DNA of 64,000 nt from Spirosoma rhododendri (GCF_012849055.1 NZ_CP051677.1:3549001-3613000); one strand, 5' to 3'; shown: positions 9,344 to 17,295, counted from the stretch's first letter. Made by a program: numbers and translations. Notes: generated by a model not told the origin, from the sequence alone.

Positions 9344-9440
9344 TTTGAGTAATCTTGTCAGTGGGGTTAAAATGAACCTATTTTCATCAGAAGCTAACTA
9401 TACCTTACCTTTTATAAAAACCTCCTAGTATGATACCTAA

Positions 9441-9476
9441 AAAAAACCCCGAAACTGAGCCAATTTCGGGGTTTTT
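9441..9476. terminator. tRNA-associated intrinsic terminator
   Basis: CCCCGAAA (9447-9454) pairs with TTTCGGGG (9464-9471), with A- and T-runs outside, so it works on both strands. On the minus strand it directly follows the tRNA 3' fragment, as expected for the terminator of the original tRNA gene. Confidence 0.75.
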
Positions 9477-9485
9477 AGGTTTTTT

Positions 9486-9508
9486 GTGGAGACGGAGAGA
9501 TTCGAACT
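9486..9508 (-). other. tRNA 3'-end fragment, probable prophage attachment site
   Basis: On the minus strand this reads AGTTCGAATCTCTCCGTCTC followed by CAC. That is a T-loop (TTCGAAT), T-stem 3' half CTCTC, acceptor 3' half CGTCTCC and discriminator A. The matching 5' acceptor would be GGAGACG, as in a tRNA-Ser. Bases beyond it (5' on the minus strand) no longer pair, so only the last ~22 nt of the tRNA are present. This is typical of an att core after integration into a tRNA T-arm. No second copy was seen in the window. Confidence 0.6.
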
Positions 9509-9664
9509 GCCTCCGGGCTCCCCAAATAAGTAGCTGTAGGGTTAAAATAGGTGTGTTGTTAATTTTCAGCCTTGCCACTGCTTCGGCGCAAACCTGCCAT
9601 TTCAAGCGCACTGGTAACTTGTCGCTCGTGACCTCCTCGTGACCAGCACGGTAGCGGATCAACC

Positions 9665-10000
9665 TTATTCGCGACGTCCTTCCTGTTGATACCTGAGTAA
9701 CTCCCGCTGCATATGAATCACCTCGTCGGCTGGCAGGACGACGTAGCCTGGAGGAGCCACTGGCTTATCTGAAGTCGGGTCGAGATTCGGATCATACGAA
9801 TCACTGACTAACCAGCTCACGCTCGTATTTAACTCTTGAGCGAGTCGTACCAGTTGCGACAGGTTGGGTTCCTGCTGCCCTTTCTCCCACTTGTAAATCA
9901 CCTGTTTACCGCTCTTTACGCCGATTTGTTCGGCTAACTGGGCCTGCGTAAGCCCCAGTTTATTTCGCGCGATAGCCAGCCGTTCGGGAAATGAACTCAT
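9665..10000 (-). CDS. XRE-family phage repressor (HTH)
   Basis: A 111-residue protein with an N-terminal helix-turn-helix (residues ~7-62; LGLTQAQLAEQIGVKSGKQV then YKWEKGQQEPNLSQL) of the Cro/C1/XRE class and a short Pro- and Glu-rich tail with no peptidase domain. It is transcribed leftward, away from all other phage genes, and faces a ~110-bp intergenic region with a 12-bp inverted repeat. That is the position of a lysogeny repressor at a divergent switch. Lacking a LexA-like cleavage domain, it would need an antirepressor or another signal for induction. Confidence 0.85.
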   Translation of the reverse strand: MSSFPERLAIARNKLGLTQAQLAEQIGVKSGKQVIYKWEKGQQEPNLSQLVRLAQELNTSVSWLVSDSYDPNLDPTSDKPVAPPGYVVLPADEVIHMQRELLRYQQEGRRE

Positions 10001-10049
10001 GGCGGTAATAAAATTTAATTACTGAAATTCATCTCAGTAGTATGTTTTA

Positions 10050-10104
10050 TATTACTTTTACATCGTAGGTATTACAAAGTATACCGTACAAGGTAAAAGT
10101 AATA
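10050..10104. promoter_or_regulatory. Putative early operator: 12-bp inverted repeat
   Basis: TATTACTTTTAC (10050-10061) is exactly inverted at 10093-10104 (GTAAAAGTAATA), with a shorter inner GGTAT/ATACC pair between the arms. It lies between the divergent repressor (starting at 10000) and the first rightward gene (10114). This is the natural binding site for the repressor and would cover both promoters. Confidence 0.6.
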
Positions 10105-10113
10105 GAAAAACGC

Positions 10114-10407
10114 ATGAAAAATCAAGCTGTAGCACCGGCGGTCGATACAGACCAGCTAACGGTTGAGCACTGGCGTGAACGGTTTAAGGAAGCGCTGCCC
10201 CGATTCAAGAGTCTGCGCGAGGTAGCTGAACTGCTGGCCAGAGAAGATGCGCAGTTTGATGGCATCACCGGGTGGGACCGGCTCAACAATATCAAACGGG
10301 GAAAAGGCGGACTCAAAATCACCGCCAAAGCCGTACAGCTGATGGATCAGCTCCGCCCTGCCAACCAATCCCGCATTCGTCGCCAGCAGTTGCGACGGGA
10401 TTCCTGA
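10114..10407 (+). CDS. Early phage protein, first gene after the switch
   Basis: A 97-residue, basic, mostly helical protein (HWRERFKEALPRFKSLREVA; ITAKAVQLMDQLRPANQSRI) ending in an Arg-rich tail. I do not recognise it. By position, first rightward gene directly behind the operator, it could be a Cro-like regulator or an early DNA-binding protein. The inverted-repeat arm ends 9 bases before its ATG, so repressor binding would block its transcription. Confidence 0.55.
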   Translation: MKNQAVAPAVDTDQLTVEHWRERFKEALPRFKSLREVAELLAREDAQFDGITGWDRLNNIKRGKGGLKITAKAVQLMDQLRPANQSRIRRQQLRRDS

Positions 10408-10444
10408 CGCATTACCAGTGCACTACCATATTCATTCTACTTAC

Positions 10445-10915
10445 ATGAGAAACCTGTTTGCCCTCCTAACCGGACGTCGTCCGCAAGCGAAGCGCCTGAT
10501 GGCCTATCCGACGCAAGCGCCCTATAGCATCTACGGCAGTCAGCCGCACGTGCTCGTGACGTTCCACTGTCATCGGAGCGTACTGATTAGTCTACGTCGG
10601 CTCATCGCCTTACGCCGAACAACCGAGCAGTTGAATCCGTCTGTGCATAAACCCCGCGAATACACCGTGGAGTCGTTGCTGTGCATTGAGTCGCTGATGC
10701 CGGTCGATCCCCATGCGGTGGTGATGTCCACGGAAAAGCATCAACTATTAGCTCGCTTCTTCCGTGCTGAGCTATCGGCTCTGATGCACAACAAGGTGAG
10801 TCCGTTCCAGGATCTGCCGAAGTCGTTCCTGTTCGATGATTTGACGGCCGCTATTCAACTCGTTGAATCGGCTATAACGATTACGCCCACATGCCACCAG
10901 ACCCAATCAAACTGA
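10445..10915 (+). CDS. Hypothetical early phage protein
   Basis: The ATG at 10445 (MRNLFALLTGRRP) is chosen over the upstream 10418 ATG because the repeated leader TTCATTCTAC sits four bases before it. The 156-residue product has a basic N-terminal half (LRRLIALRRTTEQL) and helical C-terminal half (HQLLARFFRAELSALM; DDLTAAIQLVESAI). No known domain is recognised and no signal peptide is convincing. Confidence 0.5.
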   Translation: MRNLFALLTGRRPQAKRLMAYPTQAPYSIYGSQPHVLVTFHCHRSVLISLRRLIALRRTTEQLNPSVHKPREYTVESLLCIESLMPVDPHAVVMSTEKHQLLARFFRAELSALMHNKVSPFQDLPKSFLFDDLTAAIQLVESAITITPTCHQTQSN

Positions 10916-11139
10916 TCGATCCGGATGTGGTCGCCGATCTGCTGTGGGTATTCGTCCTGCTGATGATGGTAGGGGCCATTTACCAGCTGATACCAGACAA
11001 ACGCCACCCATATGGAAAACCAACGTCAACTCTTGGACCTGCTAGACGGCCCCGTAAACAGTCGTCAGAACGATCTGGCACTGCTTTCCGCCCAAATTCA
11101 ACTGGAGTATGCCGTGACGCATTTTTTCGACGGCATTGA
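10891..11139 (+). CDS. Possible small membrane protein
   Basis: The first ~40 residues (PDPIKLIDPDVVADL then LWVFVLLMMVGAIYQLI) look like a real one-pass membrane peptide. It overlaps the previous gene by 25 bases, a common phage arrangement. The remainder is Arg/Ser-rich and overlaps the start of the next gene by over 120 bases in another frame, so either the true protein is shorter in natural relatives or this frame is spurious. Confidence 0.3.
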   Translation: MPPDPIKLIDPDVVADLLWVFVLLMMVGAIYQLIPDKRHPYGKPTSTLGPARRPRKQSSERSGTAFRPNSTGVCRDAFFRRH

Positions 11140-11257
11140 TGCCGACACGCTAACCAAGGAGGATTGGCTGATGAGTGAATCGATTCGCCACAGCATGAAA
11201 CGACAGGCCAGCGCGATACAGGAGCTGCTCACCCGCAGGTACGGCTGTAATGACTGA
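11012..11257 (+). CDS. Small helical early phage protein
   Basis: An 81-residue acidic protein (MENQRQLLDLLDGPVNSRQ ... YAVTHFFDGIDADTLTKED) with predicted helices throughout. The family is not recognised. Unlike the overlapping frame from 10891, its composition is ordinary for a soluble protein up to the stop, so this frame is taken as the real gene here. Confidence 0.5.
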   Translation: MENQRQLLDLLDGPVNSRQNDLALLSAQIQLEYAVTHFFDGIDADTLTKEDWLMSESIRHSMKRQASAIQELLTRRYGCND

Positions 11258-11265
11258 AACAAAGC

Positions 11266-11290
11266 AGCCCGGCTGCAAAGCGGCCGGGCT
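11266..11290 (+). terminator. Hairpin between early genes
   Basis: AGCCCGGC (11266-11273) pairs with GCCGGGCT (11283-11290). No long T-run follows, so termination may be weak. It separates the 11012 gene from a leader that carries a TTCATTCTAC-like motif. Confidence 0.4.
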
Positions 11291-11360
11291 GACTACCATC
11301 CATTCTACGGTACAGAGTACCTGTCACAAAGCTATCCCATAACCACCGTCAAACCGCATT

Positions 11361-11585
11361 ATGGCCTGGATTACCCGATTATCCGAGTCCGACTACCGCG
11401 TGTCCATGCGCCTGGCGACGCACGTAATCATCTCAGACGACCGCAACCGTCACAGCTACAGACTTTCAGCTGACGCGGTGCAATTCATCATTCGACTCAT
11501 AGGGTTGCAACAGCCGGATAAGCTGTGGATAGCTACCGCGATTCAACTGGGCTATATCCCGCACCCCTACGACGAGTACATCTAA
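11361..11585 (+). CDS. Hypothetical 74-residue phage protein
   Basis: A small basic protein (MAWITRLSESDYRVSMRLAT; SADAVQFIIRLIGLQQPDKL) with no recognisable family. A TCCATTCTAC element lies 53 bases upstream and another TTCATTCTAC starts at its stop codon (11586), in front of the next gene. Soluble and compact; function unknown. Confidence 0.5.
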   Translation: MAWITRLSESDYRVSMRLATHVIISDDRNRHSYRLSADAVQFIIRLIGLQQPDKLWIATAIQLGYIPHPYDEYI

Positions 11586-11612
11586 TTCATTCTACGATAA
11601 ACGCTGAGTAAC

Positions 11613-11903
11613 ATGAACATCACTTACAACGAAGGCGCAGACGATGAGCGCGTAGCCAACTTCCTGGCCGAGTTCTTCCGGTACCGGAATAAGCAGGTTG
11701 AATCAGTCGTAGTTGAGAAAACTACCTTAACGGACCGGCCCGAATTGGCAATGCGAAAGCTGACGATTACCGGCGAAGAAATCGACCTTTTCGACGTATA
11801 CAACGCAAAGAATTTTGGCCTGATCGACATCCATCTGCAAGCAAAGGCTGAGAAGAATAAAGCCGTCGTTTCGTGGCTCGTTCAACTGACTGACCCCGAA
11901 TGA
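11613..11903 (+). CDS. Hypothetical 96-residue phage protein
   Basis: An acidic small protein with alternating strands and helices (ERVANFLAEFFRYRNKQV; GLIDIHLQAKAEKNKAVVSW). Its ATG lies 17 bases after a TTCATTCTAC element, and its stop overlaps the start of the zinc-finger gene at 11900 (ATGA). The two are probably translated together. No family recognised. Confidence 0.55.
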   Translation: MNITYNEGADDERVANFLAEFFRYRNKQVESVVVEKTTLTDRPELAMRKLTITGEEIDLFDVYNAKNFGLIDIHLQAKAEKNKAVVSWLVQLTDPE

Positions 11904-12403
11904 AGGCCACAGGACAGTCAGGCCCCTGCTGCTCTGTGTGCGGCAAGCCACTGACCGACCCGGTCAGCATCGAGAAGGGAAGCGGCCCGGAGTGCGCCGG
12001 GAAGCAGAAACGCACTGAACTGGCGTACAGAACCGGAAATCTGTTTGCCAACCGGGCCGACTACAGCTGGGGACTGGAGGGAGCCGTCATCTGGATCGAG
12101 GATAATAACGGGCCAAAGTCGGTAACCAACGATATGGATGCCGTATTGACCGACATCTGCCACGAGTTACGCGAAGAGGTCAACTACAAACTGGTGATGT
12201 ATCGCGATTCGCGGGGGGTATGGGATGCCGTCTCCTGTAACGTACAGATCTGTGAATCGCTCGGTACGTTCCGCCAGAATGGAAAGGGGGCTATTGTCAG
12301 CGGTGTCGATTTCGTATCGCTCAATCAAACCGATAGGAAACGGGCCAAAATCGAGCTGTATAGCAAAGCTGCCTTACGAAAAGTCAAGCCGATAAGGCTG
12401 TAA
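11900..12403 (+). CDS. Phage protein with N-terminal zinc ribbon
   Basis: The first ~35 residues carry CSVCGKPLTDP followed by GSGPECAGK, a treble-clef-like zinc ribbon of the kind found in small phage and plasmid proteins (DUF6011-like, from memory). The remaining 130 residues (EGAVIWIEDNNGPKSVTND ... RAKIELYSKAALRKVK) form an alpha/beta domain I do not know. Such ribbon proteins often bind nucleic acid, so an early DNA-metabolism role is possible. Overlaps the preceding gene by four bases. Confidence 0.6.
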   Translation: MKATGQSGPCCSVCGKPLTDPVSIEKGSGPECAGKQKRTELAYRTGNLFANRADYSWGLEGAVIWIEDNNGPKSVTNDMDAVLTDICHELREEVNYKLVMYRDSRGVWDAVSCNVQICESLGTFRQNGKGAIVSGVDFVSLNQTDRKRAKIELYSKAALRKVKPIRL

Positions 12404-12414
12404 ATGCACTATAA

Positions 12415-12876
12415 ATGAAGGAGTTAATCAAAAAAATGACCGATCGAAAAGCCGAACTAGAGCGCCGGCTGGAAGTGGGTTTCGACTACGAAGGCACAAT
12501 GGATTATGCCGAACACGTTGAGGGCGATGCGGCAAGATCGGAAGCGTATCGGGATGAAATCGCCTTCCTGACGGAGTTGCTGAAAACACCAGCCGAACGG
12601 CCTGTAACCGACGAACTGCTTGAGGAATACGGCTTCATGGATGACGAACCTGGTTACTGGTTTTTGGAAGATGAAGATGGCCGTCTGCTCATGGATGGCA
12701 TTCGCGTCGAGCAGAATCTACGTAATCAGAGCGAGTGGCGGCTGTTCATAGAAACCGAGGAGAACGGAGCCCAAACGTTTGACCTGAAAGGCTTCGACCA
12801 TCTGCTGTCATTGTTGGAAGAAAACGGTATCACCTTCAGTAATGAAGACGGGGAGGAGGGCGAAAATGAAGAATAA
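12415..12876 (+). CDS. Acidic hypothetical phage protein
   Basis: A 153-residue, very acidic protein (EEYGFMDDEPGYWFLEDEDG; final EDGEEGENEE). The N-terminal ~60 residues are a charged helix, followed by a compact strand-rich part (WRLFIETEENGAQTFDLKGF). Such charge is common in DNA-mimic inhibitors, but nothing specific supports that role here. It overlaps the next gene by 11 bases, suggesting coupled translation. Confidence 0.55.
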   Translation: MKELIKKMTDRKAELERRLEVGFDYEGTMDYAEHVEGDAARSEAYRDEIAFLTELLKTPAERPVTDELLEEYGFMDDEPGYWFLEDEDGRLLMDGIRVEQNLRNQSEWRLFIETEENGAQTFDLKGFDHLLSLLEENGITFSNEDGEEGENEE

Positions 12877-13294
12877 TCGACCCGACATAAGCCTGCTGAA
12901 CGTGTTGGAAACACCCGCCGAATGGCGCGAGTGGATCGAGGAAGACCCCAACGACGCCCCGGCCATATCGGATGAGTTGAGCGAGTTGATGATTGAGATT
13001 GTCAGCTGCCGTCGGTTCATTAATTGGCCGATCACAGGAGTCACTAAGGAGATGTACGCCCAGAGCCGCGAACTCAGCGAATACATTAAGGACCTGATGG
13101 CTCAAATCATTTCGCTCTGTAACGGCAAGGAAACTCGAGCAACGCTCGACGTCGACGATGGTTTCACCTGTACGATCAGAATCTACTACCACGAGAATGA
13201 AGAGTTTCCCGAATCATCGGCGTGGAACATCGACATCCAGTTTGCCCGTCGACTGAAACGAAAGGAGGTGCCCGATGCCCCTGATCAACGCTGA
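12866..13294 (+). CDS. Hypothetical phage protein upstream of primase
   Basis: The start at 12866 (MKNNRPDISLL) is preferred over an ATG at 12842 because GGAGGAGGG, an unusually good ribosome-binding site for this phylum, lies just before it. The 142-residue product is acidic and helical, with a strand-rich C-terminal half (TRATLDVDDGFTCTIRIYYH). It overlaps the CHC2 zinc-finger gene by 20 bases, placing it in the replication operon. Function unknown. Confidence 0.6.
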   Translation: MKNNRPDISLLNVLETPAEWREWIEEDPNDAPAISDELSELMIEIVSCRRFINWPITGVTKEMYAQSRELSEYIKDLMAQIISLCNGKETRATLDVDDGFTCTIRIYYHENEEFPESSAWNIDIQFARRLKRKEVPDAPDQR

Positions 13295-13616
13295 CTTTCT
13301 CCAAAAACTGCGCGAACAGGCTGACGTCGTGCAGATCATTGGGGAGTTCATCGACCTAAAAAAAACGGGTAGCACCTACAAAGCGTGCTGCCCGTTCCAC
13401 GACGAAAAATCACCGTCGTTCACCGTCAGCCCGGTACGCCAGACCTATAAATGCTTCGGCTGTGGCAAGTCAGGCGACGCCCTCGATTTCATCATCTCCT
13501 ACCGTAAGCTTTCCCTACCAGAAGCTGCTACCTACCTCGCCGGTAGACTCAACGAACTTGTCGAGTATGACACTGATAACCGACCCAAAAGCCGATTCGA
13601 CGGAATCCAACTATGA
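13275..13616 (+). CDS. CHC2 zinc-finger domain of DnaG-type primase (separate frame)
   Basis: The 113-residue protein is a bacterial primase zinc-binding domain: CCPFHDEKSPSFTV, then YKCFGCGKSGDALDFII. Zinc ligands are Cys38/39, His42, Cys60 and Cys63. In DnaG this domain recognises the initiation site on single-stranded template and is joined to the polymerase core; here the core lies in the +1 frame and begins at 13567, overlapping by 50 bases. Either the primase is naturally two chains, or the frames are joined by +1 shifting or an indel at CCCAAAAG (13584-13591). Residues after ~95 (DTDNRPKSRFDGIQL) would be replaced in a fused product. Confidence 0.85.
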   Translation: MPLINADFLQKLREQADVVQIIGEFIDLKKTGSTYKACCPFHDEKSPSFTVSPVRQTYKCFGCGKSGDALDFIISYRKLSLPEAATYLAGRLNELVEYDTDNRPKSRFDGIQL

Positions 13617-16600
13617 GACATTCACCGATTTATACAGCCTTAACGACCGTATTGCTGACAAATACCATCGTTACCTGACCGAAGAAATTCTGCCCGATGG
13701 GCTGCATCCCGTAAGCCAGTATCTGGCCGGCCGTGGCTACGGCCGTGAGCAGATCGACTACTGGCAGATCGGGTTCGCCCCCGACCAGTGGCAGTTCGTA
13801 GCCGACAGCGTAATCAAGCTCGATGCGTTTGATCTGGCGGTTGATCTGGGCGTGTGCCGGAGCAAGGACGGCAGCCGGTACGACTTTTTCCGGAACCGGC
13901 TGATGATTCCGATTCGGGACGAGAAGAACCACATGCTGGGATTCACGGCCCGCTCGATCGGCCAGCAGACGACGCCGTCTGGCGAGAAGCTGCCCAAATA
14001 CATCAACACCCCCGAAACCGTCATTTTCCGGAAAGAAGAAATTCTGTTCGGACTCAATAAAGCCCGTAAGGAAATTGAACGGTCGAAAATGGCCGTGCTA
14101 ACCGAGGGGCAAACCGACGTGATAGCCCTGCATCGTGCCGGCATCACCAATGCCATCGGCAAACAGGGCTCGGCCCTGACTGAAAAGCAGATTGCCAAGC
14201 TGGCCAGCCTGTGTGAGTCGGTGACGCTGGTATACGACATCGATACGAACGGGACGGGCCAGAAGGCGCAGGCCCGCGATACGGAAGTACTGCTCAAGGC
14301 AGGGTTGCGCGTGAAGATCTTCTACCTGCCGCAGCCGGAGCAGGCCGAAGGAGAGGGGCCGGTAAAGGTCGACGCTGATTCATGGGTACAATCGCTGCTG
14401 CTCAGTGACGAACCCGCCGACGGGCCAGCGTGGTGCATCAAACTACGCGGCAAACTCGACCTGAAAGCCCAGTTGAAGCGGGACAGCAAAGACGGTCTGA
14501 TGGAACTGGCAGCTTCGCTGCTCGATCAGGAAGACATGGATGACGTTATCATCGGTCAGCGGCAGATCATCACGATGCTGAGTCGACTCGATGATTCGGT
14601 AGCGGACGCCTACGTTACCCGCATCGCCAAAGAGTTAGCCTGGAAAAAGAGTGTTATCAGCAAGCTGCTGGCTACAGCTAAAAAGAAGGGCGATAAAAAG
14701 GCAGGCAAGGATGATGACGACGATGACGACTTCCCGGAGTGGGTTGACCGGAAGGAGTTTTTTCAATGGCAGTTCGCGGAACGGTGCGACGCGCAGCAAC
14801 CTCATAAGACAGGGTACTATTTCTCCGGAGTCAAAGGCATCAGTACCAATCCGCTGACCAATTTCATTGCCAAACCGCTGTTTCTCATCAAGCAGCAGGG
14901 AGCCGTTCGGCGACTGGTGCAGCTGGACAATGGATACCGGAAGGTTTACGCCGAGTTCGACGCCAAAGTACTGACCGGTGTCACGCAGTTCGAACAGGAG
15001 CTAAGCAATTTGGGCTACTTCACCATCGACGAAGATTTCGATAAGAAGCACCTGAAGCGGATCATGAACAAGATCCTGGCGAATACCCCGGAGGTTTACC
15101 CGGTCAATACGCTGGGATGGCAACCCGAAGGATTCTTCGCATTCAGCAATGCCGTATTCAATGGGCATCTGGAGAATTACAACGAGCACGGTGTCGTCGT
15201 CGTCAACGAAAAGCACTTTTTCAGCCCGGCCATGTCGCCCATCAGCGCCAACTACCGGCAGGAAGAGGACGGCTACAAACACGATCGATACCTGACGTTC
15301 CGGCCGTCGACGGTGACGTTCAACCAGTGGGGGAAGCAAATGCGCCGGGTGTACGGCGATCGGGCAATGGTTGGGGTTACGTTTGTCATTGCTACGCTGT
15401 TCAAAGACATCGTCAAGAAGCTGGCAAAAATCCCTCTGATCTACTGCTACGGGCCGAAAGACTCTGGTAAGTCGACCTACGCAGAATCGTTGCTGTACGT
15501 ATTTTTTTCGGGTAAAGATTCCAACGGGGATCTGATGAAGCCCATGAACTTAGGGGCCGAACCGACACTGGCGGCCTTCTGGACCGCACTGGCCCGGTTT
15601 CGCAACTGCCCGTTCGTGTTCAATGAATTTGATTCTACCCGCGTGGCGCCATTCGTGGCCACAGCGTTTAAAGCCGCCTGGGATAACGAGGGCCGGAGCC
15701 GCCAGAGCCGGGACAACAAGTACCAGACCGAAGAGCAGTCCGTAAACTGTGCCCCAATTATCGTCGGGCAGTACCTGGCCACCGGTGACGACGGAGCCGT
15801 GCTGAGCCGTAGTCTGATTTTCGAGTTCAAGAGCCGGAAGGATACGCCGTTTACCCCGGCCGAAAAAAATGACTACGGCCAGCTGCGGCAGTGGGAGCAG
15901 GCGGGGCTGAACGGGTTGCTCAGCGAACTGCTGCCCCTACGGGAAACGATGGAGAGCCGTTTTGGCGAATCCATCCGGGCCGTGCGGTCGGAACTGGCCG
16001 AGCGGCTGGAGCGTCAGGGTATTCCGTTTGAGAACCGGCCGCTCGAAAACATCATCTGCCTGCTGAGTATCTACGAAACGGTCAGTAAGTCGGTGTCCTT
16101 TCCGATGACCCGCGACGAGTTCTGGAACTACTGCTGTGAGCTGCTACGCGATATGGGTAGTCAGATCCACGACAGCGACGTGCTGACCGGTTTCTGGGGA
16201 ATGCTGGAGTATCTGCTCGACCGGGGCGATATCGTCGACGGGTGGGATTTCAAGATCGAAACCAGCACTTCGGCCAAACTCACCGGCGAGAACCGCAAAG
16301 CCGAAACGATCAGCTTCGACAAGCCGACGCGCGTGCTGTACCTGCGCATGAAAATGGTACACAAGCCCTATGCCGAGGCCATGCGCCGGCAGAGTAACGA
16401 CAAGCCACAGAGCGAGCAGACACTGAGCACCTACGTCCGCCAGCAGAAGTATTACCTCGGTACCAACGAGAAAACTTACTTCTCGCAATCGGGTGGCGAA
16501 TGGACGAACACCAGTGCCATTGTACTGAATTACGACCTGCTCAGCGACCGCACCGGCATGAGCCTGGAGCGATTCAAACAGTCGGACGAGGATACCCGGC

Positions 16601-16959
16601 AGGAAGTGACGGTGGAAGGCACCCTGAACCGTGACATCAAAGTGCTGAACGTCGGTACTGGTCAGCAGATCGAGTTCGTCCTCCAGGTTACGCAGACAAT
16701 CAGCCAGGGAGGTACACCCCGCACTGAGCAGTTCAATGTCAAGTGCTTTGCCGCCCCCGAAGTGGTATCGGAAGAGAAACTGCGAACCGGTACCGTCTGG
16801 AAAGTGACCGGTCTGATGCAGGAAAAAAGCTGGAAAAAAGGTGCCGAAACATTCCACCACCGTACGCTCGACGTGCTGAGCGCATCACAGGTCGATATGT
16901 CGGTACGCTACGCAACCGGGTACAAGCCCAGCGACGAAGAGAAGAATATGCCATTCTAA
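13567..16959 (+). CDS. Primase-helicase with C-terminal SSB-like OB fold
   Basis: A 1130-residue replication protein. Residues ~20-120 match the DnaG RNA-polymerase domain entry (RNRLMIPI at 109-116). The TOPRIM site is EGQTD (180-184) and DIDTNG (224-229), which hold catalytic metals. An acidic linker with seven Asp follows (~383-389). A P-loop ATPase has Walker A GPKDSGKST (~629-637), the likely helicase motor. The last ~115 residues resemble single-stranded DNA-binding protein: VEGTLNRDIKVL, EQFNVKCF, GTVWKVTGLMQEKSW, and a tail DEEKNMPF like the SSB tip DDIPF. The start at 13567 is the first ATG in this frame with continuous homology. Primase, helicase and SSB on one chain would form a compact replisome for the phage. 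Confidence 0.85.
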   Translation: MTLITDPKADSTESNYETFTDLYSLNDRIADKYHRYLTEEILPDGLHPVSQYLAGRGYGREQIDYWQIGFAPDQWQFVADSVIKLDAFDLAVDLGVCRSKDGSRYDFFRNRLMIPIRDEKNHMLGFTARSIGQQTTPSGEKLPKYINTPETVIFRKEEILFGLNKARKEIERSKMAVLTEGQTDVIALHRAGITNAIGKQGSALTEKQIAKLASLCESVTLVYDIDTNGTGQKAQARDTEVLLKAGLRVKIFYLPQPEQAEGEGPVKVDADSWVQSLLLSDEPADGPAWCIKLRGKLDLKAQLKRDSKDGLMELAASLLDQEDMDDVIIGQRQIITMLSRLDDSVADAYVTRIAKELAWKKSVISKLLATAKKKGDKKAGKDDDDDDDFPEWVDRKEFFQWQFAERCDAQQPHKTGYYFSGVKGISTNPLTNFIAKPLFLIKQQGAVRRLVQLDNGYRKVYAEFDAKVLTGVTQFEQELSNLGYFTIDEDFDKKHLKRIMNKILANTPEVYPVNTLGWQPEGFFAFSNAVFNGHLENYNEHGVVVVNEKHFFSPAMSPISANYRQEEDGYKHDRYLTFRPSTVTFNQWGKQMRRVYGDRAMVGVTFVIATLFKDIVKKLAKIPLIYCYGPKDSGKSTYAESLLYVFFSGKDSNGDLMKPMNLGAEPTLAAFWTALARFRNCPFVFNEFDSTRVAPFVATAFKAAWDNEGRSRQSRDNKYQTEEQSVNCAPIIVGQYLATGDDGAVLSRSLIFEFKSRKDTPFTPAEKNDYGQLRQWEQAGLNGLLSELLPLRETMESRFGESIRAVRSELAERLERQGIPFENRPLENIICLLSIYETVSKSVSFPMTRDEFWNYCCELLRDMGSQIHDSDVLTGFWGMLEYLLDRGDIVDGWDFKIETSTSAKLTGENRKAETISFDKPTRVLYLRMKMVHKPYAEAMRRQSNDKPQSEQTLSTYVRQQKYYLGTNEKTYFSQSGGEWTNTSAIVLNYDLLSDRTGMSLERFKQSDEDTRQEVTVEGTLNRDIKVLNVGTGQQIEFVLQVTQTISQGGTPRTEQFNVKCFAAPEVVSEEKLRTGTVWKVTGLMQEKSWKKGAETFHHRTLDVLSASQVDMSVRYATGYKPSDEEKNMPF

Positions 16960-16973
16960 AAACGCCAATAGCT

Positions 16974-17267
16974 ATGATAACCGCCCAACAACTATGCTAC
17001 TGTGATGTGCTGCTGACGCCAGGGGAAGCCGCCAAAGAGTCGGACGAGAAGCGAGGCTACATCGTGTCAAGCATCATTCAGATGCCCAAGCGAATCAACG
17101 ACGGCTATCGCGAATACGTCGAATGGCAAATCGCCGGATTCTATCTACTCGAAAGCAAAACGCTGACCCGCCGGGAAGTAACGCTCGAAGAGATGGAGCT
17201 GAGTCTGGCTGAAGGATCGCTGGTGCCTTACCTACCGCCCACGGTGCGCCAGGTTAAAATGGGCTAA
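16974..17267 (+). CDS. Hypothetical phage protein after primase-helicase
   Basis: A 97-residue protein starting MITAQQLCYCDVLLTPGEAA at 16974, 14 bases after the primase-helicase stop; the long frame upstream of this ATG only shadows the helicase gene. It has several strands (GYIVSSIIQMPKRINDGYRE) and an acidic C-terminal helix (EVTLEEMELSLAEGS). No family recognised. Its place suggests a replication accessory role. Confidence 0.55.
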   Translation: MITAQQLCYCDVLLTPGEAAKESDEKRGYIVSSIIQMPKRINDGYREYVEWQIAGFYLLESKTLTRREVTLEEMELSLAEGSLVPYLPPTVRQVKMG

Positions 17268-17295
17268 TCAATTCACCAAATCAATTCATTCTACG

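Noticed and set aside
9405..9662. Small frames on both strands over the tRNA fragment (for example WRRRDSN)
   Set aside because: They translate tRNA and terminator sequence; this is a common false protein at tRNA ends.
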